Positions 20,792-32,148 of a stretch of 64,000 nt of DNA are shown here, piece after piece (position 1 is the stretch's first letter; the number at the start of each line of letters is the position of its first letter). Below the pieces are notes generated by a model that did no database searches, was not told the DNA's origin, and saw only the letters and a list, made by a program, of their open reading frames with translations. A program made the position numbers and the translations under genes. The stretch is taken from NCBI RefSeq assembly GCF_964199755.1, contig NC_133906.1, positions 1,488,001-1,552,000 on the forward strand. The letters run 5' to 3'. Origin of the DNA: Larus michahellis (lineage: Eukaryota > Chordata > Aves > Charadriiformes > Laridae).

Positions 20792-23263
20792 ATGGGTGTG
20801 AGTTGGTGTTCCGTGTTGCGGGTGGTGGTGGTGGTGCAGGCGGCGTGGTCGCTGGTCGCTGGTCAGGTGCGGTACTCGGTGCCGGAGGAAGCCAAGGCCG
20901 GGACGGTGGTGGGTCGTCTGTCGCAGGACCTGGGCCTGGAGGCGGGCGATGCGGAGTCGCGGCGCCTGCGTCTGGTGTCGCAGGGCCGTCGTGCGAGCGT
21001 GGAGGTGAGCGGGGCGAGCGGGGCGCTGGTGGTGAGCTCGCGTCTGGACCGGGAGGAGCTGTGCGGGAAGAGCGCGCCGTGCGCCCTGCGCCTGGAGGTG
21101 CTGGTGGATCGGCCGCTGCGCGTCTTCCACGTGGAGCTGGAGGTGACCGACATCAACGACAACGCCCCGCTCTTCCCCGCCGCCCGCAAAAACCTCAGCA
21201 TGGCGGAATCGTCGTTGCCGGGGTCCCGGTTTCCGCTGGAGGGCGCGTCGGATGCAGATATCGGAGCCAACGCGCAGCTCTCCTATACACTCAGTCCCAG
21301 CGAGCACTTTACACTCGATGTTAAATCCTCTGATGAAATAAGGAAATCTGTGTTCCTGGTACTCACGAAACCGCTGGACCGCGAGACTTTGCCTGTGCAC
21401 CGTTTGGTGTTGACGGCGAGTGACGGTGGCCGTCCATCACTGACGGGCACGATGGAGTTGTTGATCTTGGTGCTGGACGTGAATGACAACGCGCCCCAGT
21501 TCAACCAGTCGGTGTATAAAGTGCAGCTGCCGGAGAATGCTGCAGAGGGGACGCTGGTGGTGTGTGTGAACGCCACGGATCCAGACTTGGGAATATATGG
21601 GGAAGTGCTTTATGAAATTGATACTATTGTTCCTGCCTCGGCCTCAGATGTATTCAGCATCGATGCGAACAGTGGGGAGATCAGACTGAGGGGCGCCCTG
21701 GACTTTGAGACAGTTACTTTCTACGACCTCCACATTAAGGCGAAAGATAAGGGGACGCCCCCGCTGTCGGGCCACTGCAGCGTGGAGCTGGAGGTGTTGG
21801 ACGTGAACGACAACGCGCCGGAGGTGTGGGTGACGTCGCTGTCGGTGCCGGTGTCGGAGGACGCGGCGGTGGGGACGGTGGTGGCGCTGCTGAGCGTGTC
21901 GGACCGGGACTCGGGGTCGAACGGGCGCGTGCGGTGCGCGGTGTGGCCGGCGTCGCCGTTCGGTCTGGTGTCGACGTTCGCGGGGTCGTACTCGCTGGTG
22001 CTGCGGGAGGCGCTGGACCGGGAGCGGGTGTCGGAGTACGAGGTGGAGGTGCGTGCGGAGGACGGCGGGTCGCCGCCGCTGCGCGCCAGTCGCGGGGTGC
22101 GTGTGCCGGTGTCGGACGTGAACGACAACGCGCCGGCGTTCGCGCAGGCGGTGTACACGGTGCTGGCGCGGGAGAACAACGCGGCGGGCGCGGAGCTGGC
22201 GCGCGTGTGGGCGCGGGACCCGGACGAGGCGGGCAACGGGCGCGTGAGCTACTCGGTGTGGGAGGGCGGTGTCGGGGCCGCGTCGTCGGGCGGGGGGTGG
22301 CGGTCGGCGTCGAGCTACGTGTCGGTGGACGCGGAGAGCGGGCGGCTGTGGGCGCTGCGGCCGTTGGACTACGAGGAGGTGCAGGTGCTGCAGTTCGAGG
22401 TGCGTGCGGTGGACGCGGGGGAGCCGTCGCTGTGCGGCAACGCCACGGTGCAGGTCTTCGTGGTGGACGAGAACGACAACGCGCCGGCGCTGCTGCCGGC
22501 GTCGGGCGGCGGCGCGTGGTCCGGGTCGTCGTCGGAGGCGGCGTCGGTGCCGGGGTCGGGGTCGGTGTGGGCGTGGGCGTCGTGGGGGACGCCGGCGGGA
22601 CAGGTGGTGGCGAAGATCCGGGCGGTGGACGCGGACTCGGGCTACAACGCGTGGCTGCGCTACGAGCTGTGGGAGCCGCGGGGGAAGGGCCCGTTCCGCG
22701 TGGGGCTGTACAGCGGCGAGGTGAGCACGGCGCGGGCGCTGGAGGAGGCGGACGGCCCGCGGCAGCGGCTGGTGATCGTGGTGCGTGACCACGGGGAGCC
22801 GTCGCTCTCGGCCACGGCCACGCTGAGCGTGTCGCTGGTGGAGGGCGGCGAGGCGGCGCTGGCGGCCGCGGGCTCGTCGTCGTCGTCGTCGTCGTCGGGG
22901 GTAGGGCTGCGTCCGGCGGAGGGCGGCGCGTCGGTGTCGTCGTCTGCGGCGACGAACGTGTGGCTGGTGGTGGCGATCTGCGCGGTGTCGAGCCTGTTCC
23001 TGCTGGCGGTGGTGCTGTACGTGGCGTCGCGGTGGGCGCCGCGGGCGGCCGTGCTGTCGGGGCCCGGTGCGGCGACGCTGGTGTGCGCCAGCGAAGTGGG
23101 GAGCTGGTCGTACTCGCAGCGGCAGAGCCGGAGCCTGTGCGTGGCGGACGGCGCGGGCAAGAGCGACCTGATGGTTTTCAGCCCCAACTTCCCGCCGGCG
23201 CCGGCGCCGCCCGTCCCCGCGGCGAAGGAGTCGCATCCGGAGGCGCCCGCTCTCCTGGACACG
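20792..23263 (+). CDS. PCDHA: Protocadherin alpha variable exon 3 (EC2 type b, EC3 type II)
   Basis: Complete exon, 824 codons from MGVSWCSVLR to ALLDT at the donor. Domain order is as in exon 2, shifted by one residue after EC1 because MAESSLPGS is one shorter. EC2 carries SEHFTLDVKSSDEIRKS, shared with exon 7. EC3 carries AAEGTLVVCVNATDPDLG and ALDFETVTFYDLHIKAKDKG, the type shared with exons 5 and 7. The Cys in VVCVNATD is an extra unpaired-looking cysteine (Arg in exons 5 and 7). EC5 has GVGAASSGG, as in exon 4. EC6 linker is VPGSGSVWAWASW, as in exon 2. The tail has FPPAPAPPVPAAKESHPE in place of a pure proline run. Its upstream region is nearly identical to that of exon 4, but its EC2 and EC3 are not. 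Confidence 0.97.
21232..21247 (+). promoter_or_regulatory. Exonic CTCF-like site in exon 3
   Basis: tccgctggagggcgcg over the FPLEGA codons, at the same place as in exon 2. Confidence 0.45.
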
Positions 23264-26200
23264 GTCAGTGGCCCTCCCTTTCTCGCCTCTCGCCCCTTCT
23301 CTCCCTTCTGTCCCGTCCCCTGATCAGTCGCTGTTGGGAGGGGTGTCTCATCCCGCGGGGGCGGTGGGTGGTTGTCGGGTGCTTAAGGATGTGAATGGGA
23401 CCTGTGAATGGGACCATCTGCCTTCGCGTCCTTGCCACAGCTCCCCCCCTCTTTCTTCGGGGTAAAGAAAGATTTGACACACGGAGCAGCTGTTGAGCGG
23501 AGTGAGTTCTTTTTCCGTAGATTAAAATGACGGCCGATTACGATGAGAGGTTCCACGACGTCAGGTTTGCAGACGCTCTGTCCTTGCTGGTGTGTGGCAT
23601 TTCCACCCGAGCTTGCTGAAGGGGTGCAAGAGACACAGGCTGTGGTGGTGACAGTCCCCCAGGCACTCTTTCGTGTTTTATTGCCTTCTCTGACTGCTGA
23701 CCGTGCTGGTATTAGATGTGATTTATTCTCTGTCCTCCATTTATTGTCCTCTGTAATAGACTTTTGCACAGTTGGGACTTGTCACGGATTTTTTGTTCCA
23801 GTGGTGTAATTTCTCCATGTTATTTGACCCATTGGAGTCATTATGAACATTGGGAAGTCGTTGTGGAATTTTCCTGTGTTCTTTTTCCAAGTATATTGTA
23901 ACCAAAGTTAGTAGTAGAAAGTGTTTAGTCAGAGGAGTATGACCCAAGGTGTTAGAAACGGGAACATTTTTTTTCTTCTCCCACTCTCCTACCCGGGTTG
24001 TGAACTTTTGTTTCTGGCTGGACTATTGTCTTGACATACACTGACCTGTTTTCATATTCTTTCATCATTTGCATTTATAGCAACACCCTTACAAATAGCC
24101 TCAAATTCTCTTTCCAACCACAAAAAAATCGCTTAACCCATTGTGCTACACAGTAGATATCATCTACTAGATCAGTGTTCTCTTCAACATGTGGGTTGGC
24201 TTCTCTCAGCAGAAAATCAGTGCCCATTGCCATTAGAGTTGTGCCGACATGACCTCTACAAGGAGTATTGTTCTCAGGTCTGTAATGTTCCCCTCTGTAA
24301 TTACTGAAGAATTGCCAAACGTGAAGGCTCATCTGCCGAGAGTTTTGCTGGACACCATGTATACCATACCATCTGAATGATTTTTATGGTGGTCTCATTG
24401 ATGGGAAGGGTGAGCAAAACTCAGATTGACTGTTGAGATGGGAAGGGGCACTGTGGCATGTGGTGGAGGTGAATGTGGCAGTGTCACTGAGTAGGGTCTG
24501 GGCATTTCTTGATTTGAAGGGTAACGTTGAGCACTGGGAAGCCTTGTGTGAGGGAACTGGAAATCCTTGGGAAGACTGTGGGCCATGCCATGAGAAGAGA
24601 GTAATGTGATATGATGTGCATGTGTTGAGCATGTCCCAGAGTGGGGAAGGGAGGATGCTTAGAGGAAATCATGAGGCAGGATGGGCACATTGTGTTCTTT
24701 TTGGGATTCTTTCCAAGGCTCCGTAGGGTCTGGTGTTGGAGGCCTTCTGGGTCTTGAGATAGTATGTGGTATTGAAATGCCCACAATGTCGTTTGAGGTT
24801 ATGAATATCTCCCACCAGAGACAGTCTCTCATGCTGCTTGCGGCCTGATGCAGGCCGTATGTTGGTAAGAGGGGCTGAGATGCTACTGATGAATACTGCG
24901 TGATGGACCTTTTCCCTCTTGTGTTTGGGAAAGGTGTTGTGAGTGTGTAGCACTTCGATCTGCTGTCCTGGTGTTGTGGTGGGCATGTACAGGACCTTCC
25001 ACAGCCATTGGTGTTGCCATGATGATTCATTTCTCCTCCTAAGGCAGAATACGTAAAGGAGGAGGTGAAGAGGTGAGTATAATCTTTGTGCTCCTGACTT
25101 CCCCTACTTGTGCACTTGCATTTGCACTTGGTAGATATGCTGTGTCCTATTACACGTGGCTCATTCTGATACGTGCACGTACACGCCAAACCCTGCAGAG
25201 CAGCCCAGCTCTGGTTTTCTATGGTACGGATTTCCCCACCCTGTTGATATTGTGAGTACACTTGCGCTTCAGCGTTTGGTGTGGTTCTCTTGAAGACTAT
25301 AATCTGTGCGGACTGGGATCTGAGCTGTCACAGCTCTTTCACAGCTCTAATCACAAAGTCTTTATGAACAGTAATGTGCAGCTCTGTAGAGTTTGCACCT
25401 GAAAATGCTGAAAAGGCAGAAAGTATTTCAGGTGAAGCTCAGGCATCTGGAAAGCGTCTGCCAGACAGTGAGTGACTTGTCATCTGTCCATATGTTCTTT
25501 GTGCCGATGATGAGGGAAGGTGAGCATATGCGAAGGCCTGGGTCACGCTTAGAGTGGTGTTGAGAGCTAGGGCATGTTATTGTGGTGGAGCAATGTCTGA
25601 GTATTGTGTCAGTGATGCTCCTAGTGGCCCAGAGTTGGTCCTCGGCATGTGTCACTGGGAGGGTGATTTTGAGTGGGGAAGAGTCTTGCCTGATGGAAAT
25701 GGAGATGCTGGGTGTCTGTGTAAAGGTCTGTGTCATTGTGGAAGGAGTGGAGAACGTCCGCTGAGCTGGAGATCTCATTTCCCATGGCGTGTTGGAGAAG
25801 ATGCCCATAGAAAACCTTGAGAAGAGGCCTGATGTGCAGAGCTGATTCCTCAGGATCCTCTCAGGTCCTCCAGAAGTTCTGCACATCCCTGCACCCTTTT
25901 GTCCTCTGTGGTATTCCTATGTGATGTGAAGACATCTGCCATAGGTTCGTTTAATCATTCGCTCCTGAAGATGATATGTTATTGGTCAAATAGGTGGGTT
26001 TTGAAGTTTGAGACACTTTGTGCTCTGTAAAGCTCTCCTTGTTCATCTCCCTGCTCATCTCTTTGCCTTGCTAGGCAGGGGAAGAAGTGATGTCTGTATT
26101 CAAGATGTTGGCAAGCCTTGTGTTTCAAACCAGTGGAATGGATTCCTTTGGTTAGCTACTCTCAGCCAAAATTCTCACCCTTTTAGTTTTTCTTCTCTCA

Positions 26201-26379
26201 CATTGGCAATGTGTTGGTAACAGCGGATGAGATACAGACGGCAGAATTTTGCAGCTGCCTGCTTGTAGAGCTTTGTGCCGTTTGGCATCAGTGTAGGGCA
26301 TGTCTTTTGCATTTTCTTGAGCTGAGGTTGAAGTTGAGAGAATGTCCTTAGCTTTCAGGTGTGCCTTCTGCTTTCCCTG
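23264..26379. repeat. Spacer 3, type B 3' flank and repeat modules; no gene seen
   Basis: The type B flank starts to differ from type A near 23440 and holds gacggccgattacgatgaga and a segment resembling type A (ttgctggtgtgt.gcatttccacccgagc), so A and B are diverged relatives. There is no CR1; the equivalent module near 24160-24240 is uninterrupted. Modules follow with gagcactgggaagccttgtg (24530), ttatgaatatctcccaccag (24800) and agctctgtagagtttgcacc (25380). No gene recognised. The part up to about 25100 is closely matched by 32390-33950. Confidence 0.6.
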
Positions 26380-26941
26380 TGTCGTGGGGTTGTCTGAATC
26401 GGTGAATGACTGGTGACAGATGCTCTCCCTCCACCTCTTGCACATGGAGAGGTGGAGGAGAGATAAAGAGATTTACGAGTTTAGAAGTAACTAACCTTCT
26501 TTAATGAAATATTAGTAGTACAATAAAAAGGAAGTAATGAAATACATACAGTGCATACAAACCATATCGAGCTCCCAGGATGATGTCAGTGGCTGGCATA
26601 GGGGAAGTCCCAGACTGGATTCAGTGATGGATGGGAACTGGATTCCAGAGCTGGAGTCAGGAATGCACCGATGGGGATCAAAGGCAGATGAACAGACAGG
26701 GTCCTCCTTAGAAGCCAGCCTTTGAAGAAAGAGAGCTGACCCTTTGATCCCTCAGCTTTTATACTGAGCATGGGGCAGACAGAATGGAATACTCCTGTTG
26801 GTCAATTTTTAATCTGATCACTCTGAGAACGAGCAATCTTCTGAACAATATGCTGTTAATTTCAGAGAGTCAGAAGAGACCTAGGTAAGGAGTAAAATTA
26901 CTGAACAGAAAGTTGGTTGTGTTTTAGCTCAAACCAGGACA
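26380..26941 (-). mobile_element. Solo LTR of an endogenous retrovirus (avian ERVL-like), antisense
   Basis: 562 bp running from tgtcgtgg to ccaggaca on the + strand, that is TGTCCTGGTTTGAGC...CACGACA in its own sense, with TG...CA ends. In that sense there is a TATA-like gtataaaagctgaggg and A/T-rich poly(A) region. No internal viral genes are next to it, so it is a lone LTR. The start resembles common bird ERVL LTRs; the exact family is not certain. The same site in spacers 1, 2, 5 and 6 is empty. Old: a related copy in spacer 4 differs at about 11 percent of positions. Confidence 0.75.
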
Positions 26942-27035
26942 CCGTTTGACAGAATGGCATGAGGGAGCACTTCACACTGTATAGCAATTTCCAGCTTTAG
27001 CAGAACATAATTTTTTTTCTGTTCAGGTTCCTCAG
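26942..27035. other. Spacer 3, short stretch after LTR
   Basis: Resumes the spacer sequence found next to the empty LTR site in other units (gcatgagggagcac). Nothing else seen. Confidence 0.6.
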
Positions 27036-27121
27036 AAATCTCTGATAATATTAAGGGAAAATGTGCCTTAAAACCAGTTCTCCTGTCTTGAAGATGCTTG
27101 TTATTCTGAAGAAGCAGCCAG
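27036..27121 (+). other. Candidate cryptic non-coding exon, spacer 3
   Basis: 86 nt between a T8 tract ending ttcctcag and the donor cag|gtaagt. Confidence 0.3.
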
Positions 27122-28004
27122 GTAAGTCAATGATACCTTAGAGAAGGTGCGTTTGAGAGACAGGTGTACTTTTATTCCTGTTCAGTGGTGTTATCTTTAT
27201 GTTGGGTGGATAAAATATTGCCTGGATTTTAAAGTCTGTAGGCTTGGAGCAGCAAAGCGCCACTGCCTGCCCTTGTTCCTTTCCTTCCACTTGCAGGCAC
27301 AGTGTGAGCAGACGGCAGCAAGCATGGAGGGAGGAGGGATTGCAGTGCATTTCTCTGGGTGGATGTGTCGGGTGTTGTGGGGATGTTCTCAGTGAAAATG
27401 TCATGGTGTTATCTTGGTGGCTTTTGTCTGGCTGTGTTTCATGGTGATGAAGGACCGGTATTCTTGGGGGCTAATGTCCCTGGGTACTGAGGATCTTGTT
27501 GTGTTCTGGCAGTGCGTGCCTGCCTGAACGAGACAGCAAGAGCTTGCCATTCAACGTGCAGGTGGAAAATGAGGCCAGAGGAACAGCTCTTCCCTCAGAT
27601 ACCATCTTGGAGGATTTTCATGCTGTTCTGTGATGGTTTTGAGTTCCCAACAGACTCCCTTAAATTGTTTATGCTCATTGAAACCTGTTTCTGCAGATGT
27701 CCAAGTACGTGGGGCTTGTGTTTCTGAGGGTGGTGGGTTCTGTTGTGGTGTAGCAGGTCTGTTCTTTGCCATATGATTGCCTTGCTGTGTTATTTGGTGG
27801 GTCGTTGAGTGGACTGGAGGCTGAAGGTTGTTGTCTTCTTCCAGAAGGAATGAGGATATGCAGGGGCAGTCTGTCTGTATTGCATAGACTGTAGGAAAGC
27901 GGATGTTTCTTCTCCATGTGGAGGCATGGAAGGCGGAAGGGTAGGGGAATGAGAACTCTTGTCAAGGGCATTTCCATGCTTCATAGCAAGTGTGGTGTAG
28001 TGAT
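27122..28004. other. Spacer 3, stretch before purine tract; no gene seen
   Basis: Nearly identical to 18204-19084. Nothing coding is visible. Confidence 0.6.
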
Positions 28005-29455
28005 GTGGAAAATATTTTGTTAAAGGGGTAAAAGAAGAGAGAAGGGTGGAAGGAGAAGAGAACAGGAAGCAATGTAAGGACAGGACAGAGAAGAAAAGAA
28101 AAAGGAAGAGAAAGACAAGAAGGAGGAGAGAAAATAGAAGAGGAAGAGAAACGAAGAAGGACTAATGGGAAAGGAAGAAGGAAAGAATGAGAATGGAAGC
28201 AGGATAGGAAAGAATCTGTGCCAGGTAAAAAGAAGCAAGGGAGAAAGAAAGGAGGAAGAAAAAGGAAGTAAGGAAGGAGGGAACGAATGAAAAAGCAAAT
28301 GAACAAACAAACAAATGATAGAGGAGATTGCTAGCTCGCAGTAATGTTATCTCTGCATGGTTAATGGAGTTGAGGACCTAGGCGTTCTTAGTACTCAGGG
28401 ACATGGTGTAAAGGCTTGATGAGAAGTAGTGAGGAAGAGGAAGGAGATATCGCCTGAGGGCATGTCCATGATCCACGGCAGGTGTGATGTAGTCATATAG
28501 AAAACAGACTGGTAAAGGGAAGAAGAGAATGGGAGGGTAGGACAGGAAAAAGAAGAGAAGGAGTAAGGGGATACAGAAGAGAAAGAAGGAGGGAACAATA
28601 GAGAGAAAGAAAAGCAATAGAGAGAAAGAAAGTTCGAAGCACGGAGTAGAAAGAAAAGCAAAAGAGAGAAAGAAAGTTTGAAGCAAGGAGTAGAAGGAAA
28701 AGCGACCAAGAGAAAAAAAGTATGAAGCAAGGAATGGAAAGAAAGAAGATAAAGGAAGAAACGATAGAGGAGTTTACTAGTATGCACCGATGCTATCACA
28801 GGACCGAGAAAGGAGGGTAGGGAGACGAAGAAAGCAAGAAGGCAAGAAACAAGGAAAGAAGGAGGAAAACAAAATAAATTTTAAAAAAAGGAAATAAAAA
28901 AACAAGGAAGGAATAAATGAGGCAAGGAGGTAATAAAGGAAGGAAGATGAGAAAGAAGAGAAAGAAAAGAAATGATGAAGGAGACTGCCAGGGTGCAGCA
29001 CGATATTCTCTAGACGCTGAACTGGTCCCTAACAGCCTCCGCCTTGGTTAAAGTCCCGATCTCCGGCGCGAATGTCCCGTAATTGGCGCTGATGGCTCCG
29101 CCTTTGATGGTGTCCGCCGCGGCGCGACTGGGGAGCTGCCAACATGGGAAAGAAGAGAGAAGGACGGAAGGAGAAGAGAACGGGGAGTAAAGACCAGGGC
29201 ACGGCAGGGCAAGAACGAAACGAAGAATGAAGAAGAGAGAGAGGAAGAAGAAGGTGGAAAGATAAGAAAGAGGAGAGAGCAGAAGGAAGGCAGTAAAGTA
29301 GAAAACGATTATAAAAACGTAGGAAAGAAAAAGGCAGGAGGAACGAGGAAGAAAGGGATAAAGGAATCTAAGGAAGCAAACAGCAAGCAAGCATGGAAAA
29401 GGAAAGAAAGAGAGGAAGAAGAAAAAAAAGGGTAAAAGGAAGACACAGGAGAGGA
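28005..29455 (+). repeat. Purine-rich tract upstream of exon 4
   Basis: Almost base-for-base copy of 19085-20545, with a few substitutions and a short difference near 29270-29360. Same islands at 28330-28437, about 28770 and 28995-29146. Confidence 0.85.
28995..29146. promoter_or_regulatory. Conserved CpG-containing island upstream of exon 4
   Basis: Ends about 525 bp before the ATG. Identical in its readable antisense peptide to the island upstream of exon 3. Confidence 0.4.
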
Positions 29456-29514
29456 GATGAGGAGCTCGGGTCCGGGGACGCGTTTAGTGGTGTAGAGCGT
29501 GCGAGACGTCGGAG

Positions 29515-29535
29515 CAGCACACGGTGTCGCTGCAG
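29515..29535 (+). promoter_or_regulatory. CGCT box / CTCF-like promoter element of exon 4
   Basis: Same core; CGCT at 29528-29531, only 140 bp before the ATG because this leader lacks 36 bases found in all other copies. Confidence 0.7.
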
Positions 29536-29670
29536 GCTCAGAAACGGCGTGGGAGCGTTGAGGCGGCTCCGCCCCGGTGCGGCGGAGAGCCCGGCTGTGA
29601 GCGCGGGGGGGCGGCGCGGCGCGGTGAGGAGAGCCGGTGCGTCCGGGCGGCGGCGGGCTGGGCGGCGGCG

Positions 29671-32148
29671 ATGGTCGTGAGTTGGTGTTCCGTGTTGCGG
29701 GTGGTGGTGGTGGTGCAGGCGGCGTGGTCGCTGGTCGCTGGTCAGGTGCGGTACTCGGTGCCGGAGGAAGCCAAGGCCGGGACGGTGGTGGGTCGTCTGT
29801 CGCAGGACCTGGGCCTGGAGGCGGGCGAAGCGGAGTCGCGGCGCCTGCGTCTGGTGTCGCAGGGCCGTCGTGCGAGCGTGGAGGTGAGCGGGGCGAGCGG
29901 GGCGCTGGTGGTGAGCTCGCGTCTGGACCGGGAGGAGCTGTGCGGGAAGAGCGCGCCGTGCGCCCTGCGCCTGGAGGTGCTGGTGGATCGGCCGCTGCGC
30001 GTCTTCCACGTGGAGCTGGAGGTGACCGACATCAACGACAACGCCCCGCTCTTCCCCGCCACCCGCAAAAACTTCAGCATGGCGGAATCGTCGTTGCCGG
30101 GGTCCCGGTTTCCGCTGGAGGGCGCATCGGATGCAGATATCGGAGCGAACGCGGAGCTCTCCTATACACTCAGCCCCAGCGACAATTTCGGTTTGGAAGT
30201 GAAATCTAAAAATGAAAACAAAGTGTCGCTAGTCCTCGTATTAAAGAAATCTGTGGACCGCGAGACTTTGCCTGTGCACCGTTTGGTGTTGACGGCGAGT
30301 GACGGTGGCCGTCCGTCGCTGACGGGCACGATGGAGCTGTTGATCTCGGTGCTGGATGCCAACGACAATGCGCCCCAGTTCAACCAGTCAGTGTATCAAG
30401 TGCAGCTGCAGGAGAATGTTCCCCCGGGAACTGTGTTTCTGCAGCTAACAGCGACAGACAAAGATGAGGGAATTAATCAGGAGGTATATTATTCGTTTAG
30501 CGATATGATGCCTGCCAAAGTTCAGGACCTTTTCATAATTGACAGAAATTCCGGGGAAATACGGACTGCCAGTGAACTGGATTTTGAAGACGTTCAGTCG
30601 TATGACCTGGAGATCGAAGCGAGAGACAAGGGGACGCCCCCGCTGTCGGGCCATTGCAGCGTGGAGCTGGAGGTGTTGGACGTGAACGACAACGCGCCGG
30701 AGGTGTGGGTGACGTCGCTGTCGGTGCCGGTGTCGGAGGACGCGGCGGTGGGGACGGTGGTGGCGCTGCTGAGCGTGTCGGACCGGGACTCGGGGTTGAA
30801 CGGGCGCGTGCGGTGCGCGGTGTGGCCGGCGTCGCCGTTCGGTCTGGTGTCGACGTTCGCGGGGTCGTACTCGCTGGTGCTGCGGGAGGCGCTGGACCGG
30901 GAGCGGGTGTCGGAGTACGAGGTGGAGGTGCGTGCGGAGGACGGCGGGTCGCCGCCGCTGCGCGCCAGTCGCGGGGTGCGTGTGCCGGTGTCGGACGTGA
31001 ACGACAACGCGCCGGCGTTCGCGCAGGCGGTGTACACGGTGCTGGCGCGGGAGAACAACGCGGCGGGCGCGGAGCTGGCGCACGTGTGGGCGCGGGACCC
31101 GGACGAGGCGGGCAACGGGCGCGTGAGCTACTCGGTGTGGGAGGGCGGTGTCGGGGCCGCGTCGTCGGGCGGGGGGTGGCGGTCGGCGTCGAGCTACGTG
31201 TCGGTGGACGCGGAGAGCGGGCGGCTGTGGGCGCTGCGGCCGTTGGACTACGAGGAGGTGCAGGTGCTGCAGTTCGAGGTGCGTGCGGTGGACGCGGGGG
31301 AGCCGTCGCTGTGCGGCAACGCCACGGTGCAGGTCTTCGTGGTGGACGAGAACGACAACGCGCCGGCGCTGCTGCCGGCGTCGGGCGGCGGCGCGTGGTC
31401 CGGGTCGTCGTCGGAGGCGGCGTCGGTGCCGGGGTCGGGGTCGGTGTGGGCGTGGGCGTGGGCGTCGTGGGGGACGCCGGCGGGGCAGGTGGTGGCGAAG
31501 ATCCGGGCGGTGGACGCGGACTCGGGCTACAACGCGTGGCTGCGCTACGAGCTGTGGGAGCCGCGGGGGAAGGGCCCGTTCCGCGTGGGGCTGTACAGCG
31601 GCGAGGTGAGCACGGCGCGGGCGCTGGAGGAGGCGGACGGCCCGCGGCAGCGGCTGGTGATCGTGGTGCGTGACCACGGGGAGCCGTCGCTCTCGGCCAC
31701 GGCCACGCTGAGCGTGTCGCTGGTGGAGGGCGGCGAGGCGGCGCTGGCGGCCGCGGGCTCGTCGTCGTCGTCGTCATTGTCGGGGGTAGGGCTGCGTCCG
31801 GCGGAGGGCGGCGCGTCGGTGTCGTCGTCTGCGGCGACGAACGTGTGGCTGGTGGTGGCGACCTGCGCGGTGTCGAGCCTGTTCCTGCTGGCGGTGGTGC
31901 TGTACGTGGCGTCGCGGTGGGCGCCGCGGGCGGCCGTGCTGTCGGGGCCCGGTGCGGCGACGCTGGTGTGCGCCAGCGAAGTGGGGAGCTGGTCGTACTC
32001 GCAGCGGCAGAGCCGGAGCCTGTGCGTGGCGGACGGCGCGGGCAAGAGCGACCTGATGGTTTTCAGCCCCAACTTCCCGCCGGCGCCGGCGCCGCCCGTC
32101 CCCGCGGCGAAGGAGTCGCATCCGGAGGCGCCCGCTCTCCTGGACACG
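29671..32148 (+). CDS. PCDHA: Protocadherin alpha variable exon 4 (EC2 type c, EC3 type I)
   Basis: Complete exon, 826 codons from MVVSWCSVLR to the donor ACG|GTCAGT. EC2 carries SDNFGLEVKSKNENKVSLVL, shared only with exon 6; EC3 carries PPGTVFLQLTATDKDEGINQ, the type of exons 2 and 6. It is nearly the same protein as exon 6 but has its own substitutions: ATRKNFSMAE for AARKNLSMAE, KKSVDRE, SGLNGRV in EC4 where all others have SGSNGRV, LAHVWARD for LARVWARD, and VVATCAVSS in the membrane helix where all others have VVAICAVSS. The stalk is SSSSSLSG, as in exons 5 to 7. EC6 linker VPGSGSVWAWAWASW. Tail proline region FPPAPAPPVPAAKESHPE, as in exon 3. So the flank and tail ally it with exon 3, but EC2/EC3 ally it with exon 6. 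Confidence 0.97.
30111..30126 (+). promoter_or_regulatory. Exonic CTCF-like site in exon 4 (variant)
   Basis: tccgctggagggcgca; the last base is A where the other five copies have G. The change is at a wobble position of the Ala codon. Confidence 0.4.

Noticed and set aside
26375-26946. A target-site duplication around the LTR of spacer 3
   Set aside because: Flanking bases ccctg and ccgtt do not match well enough to claim one.
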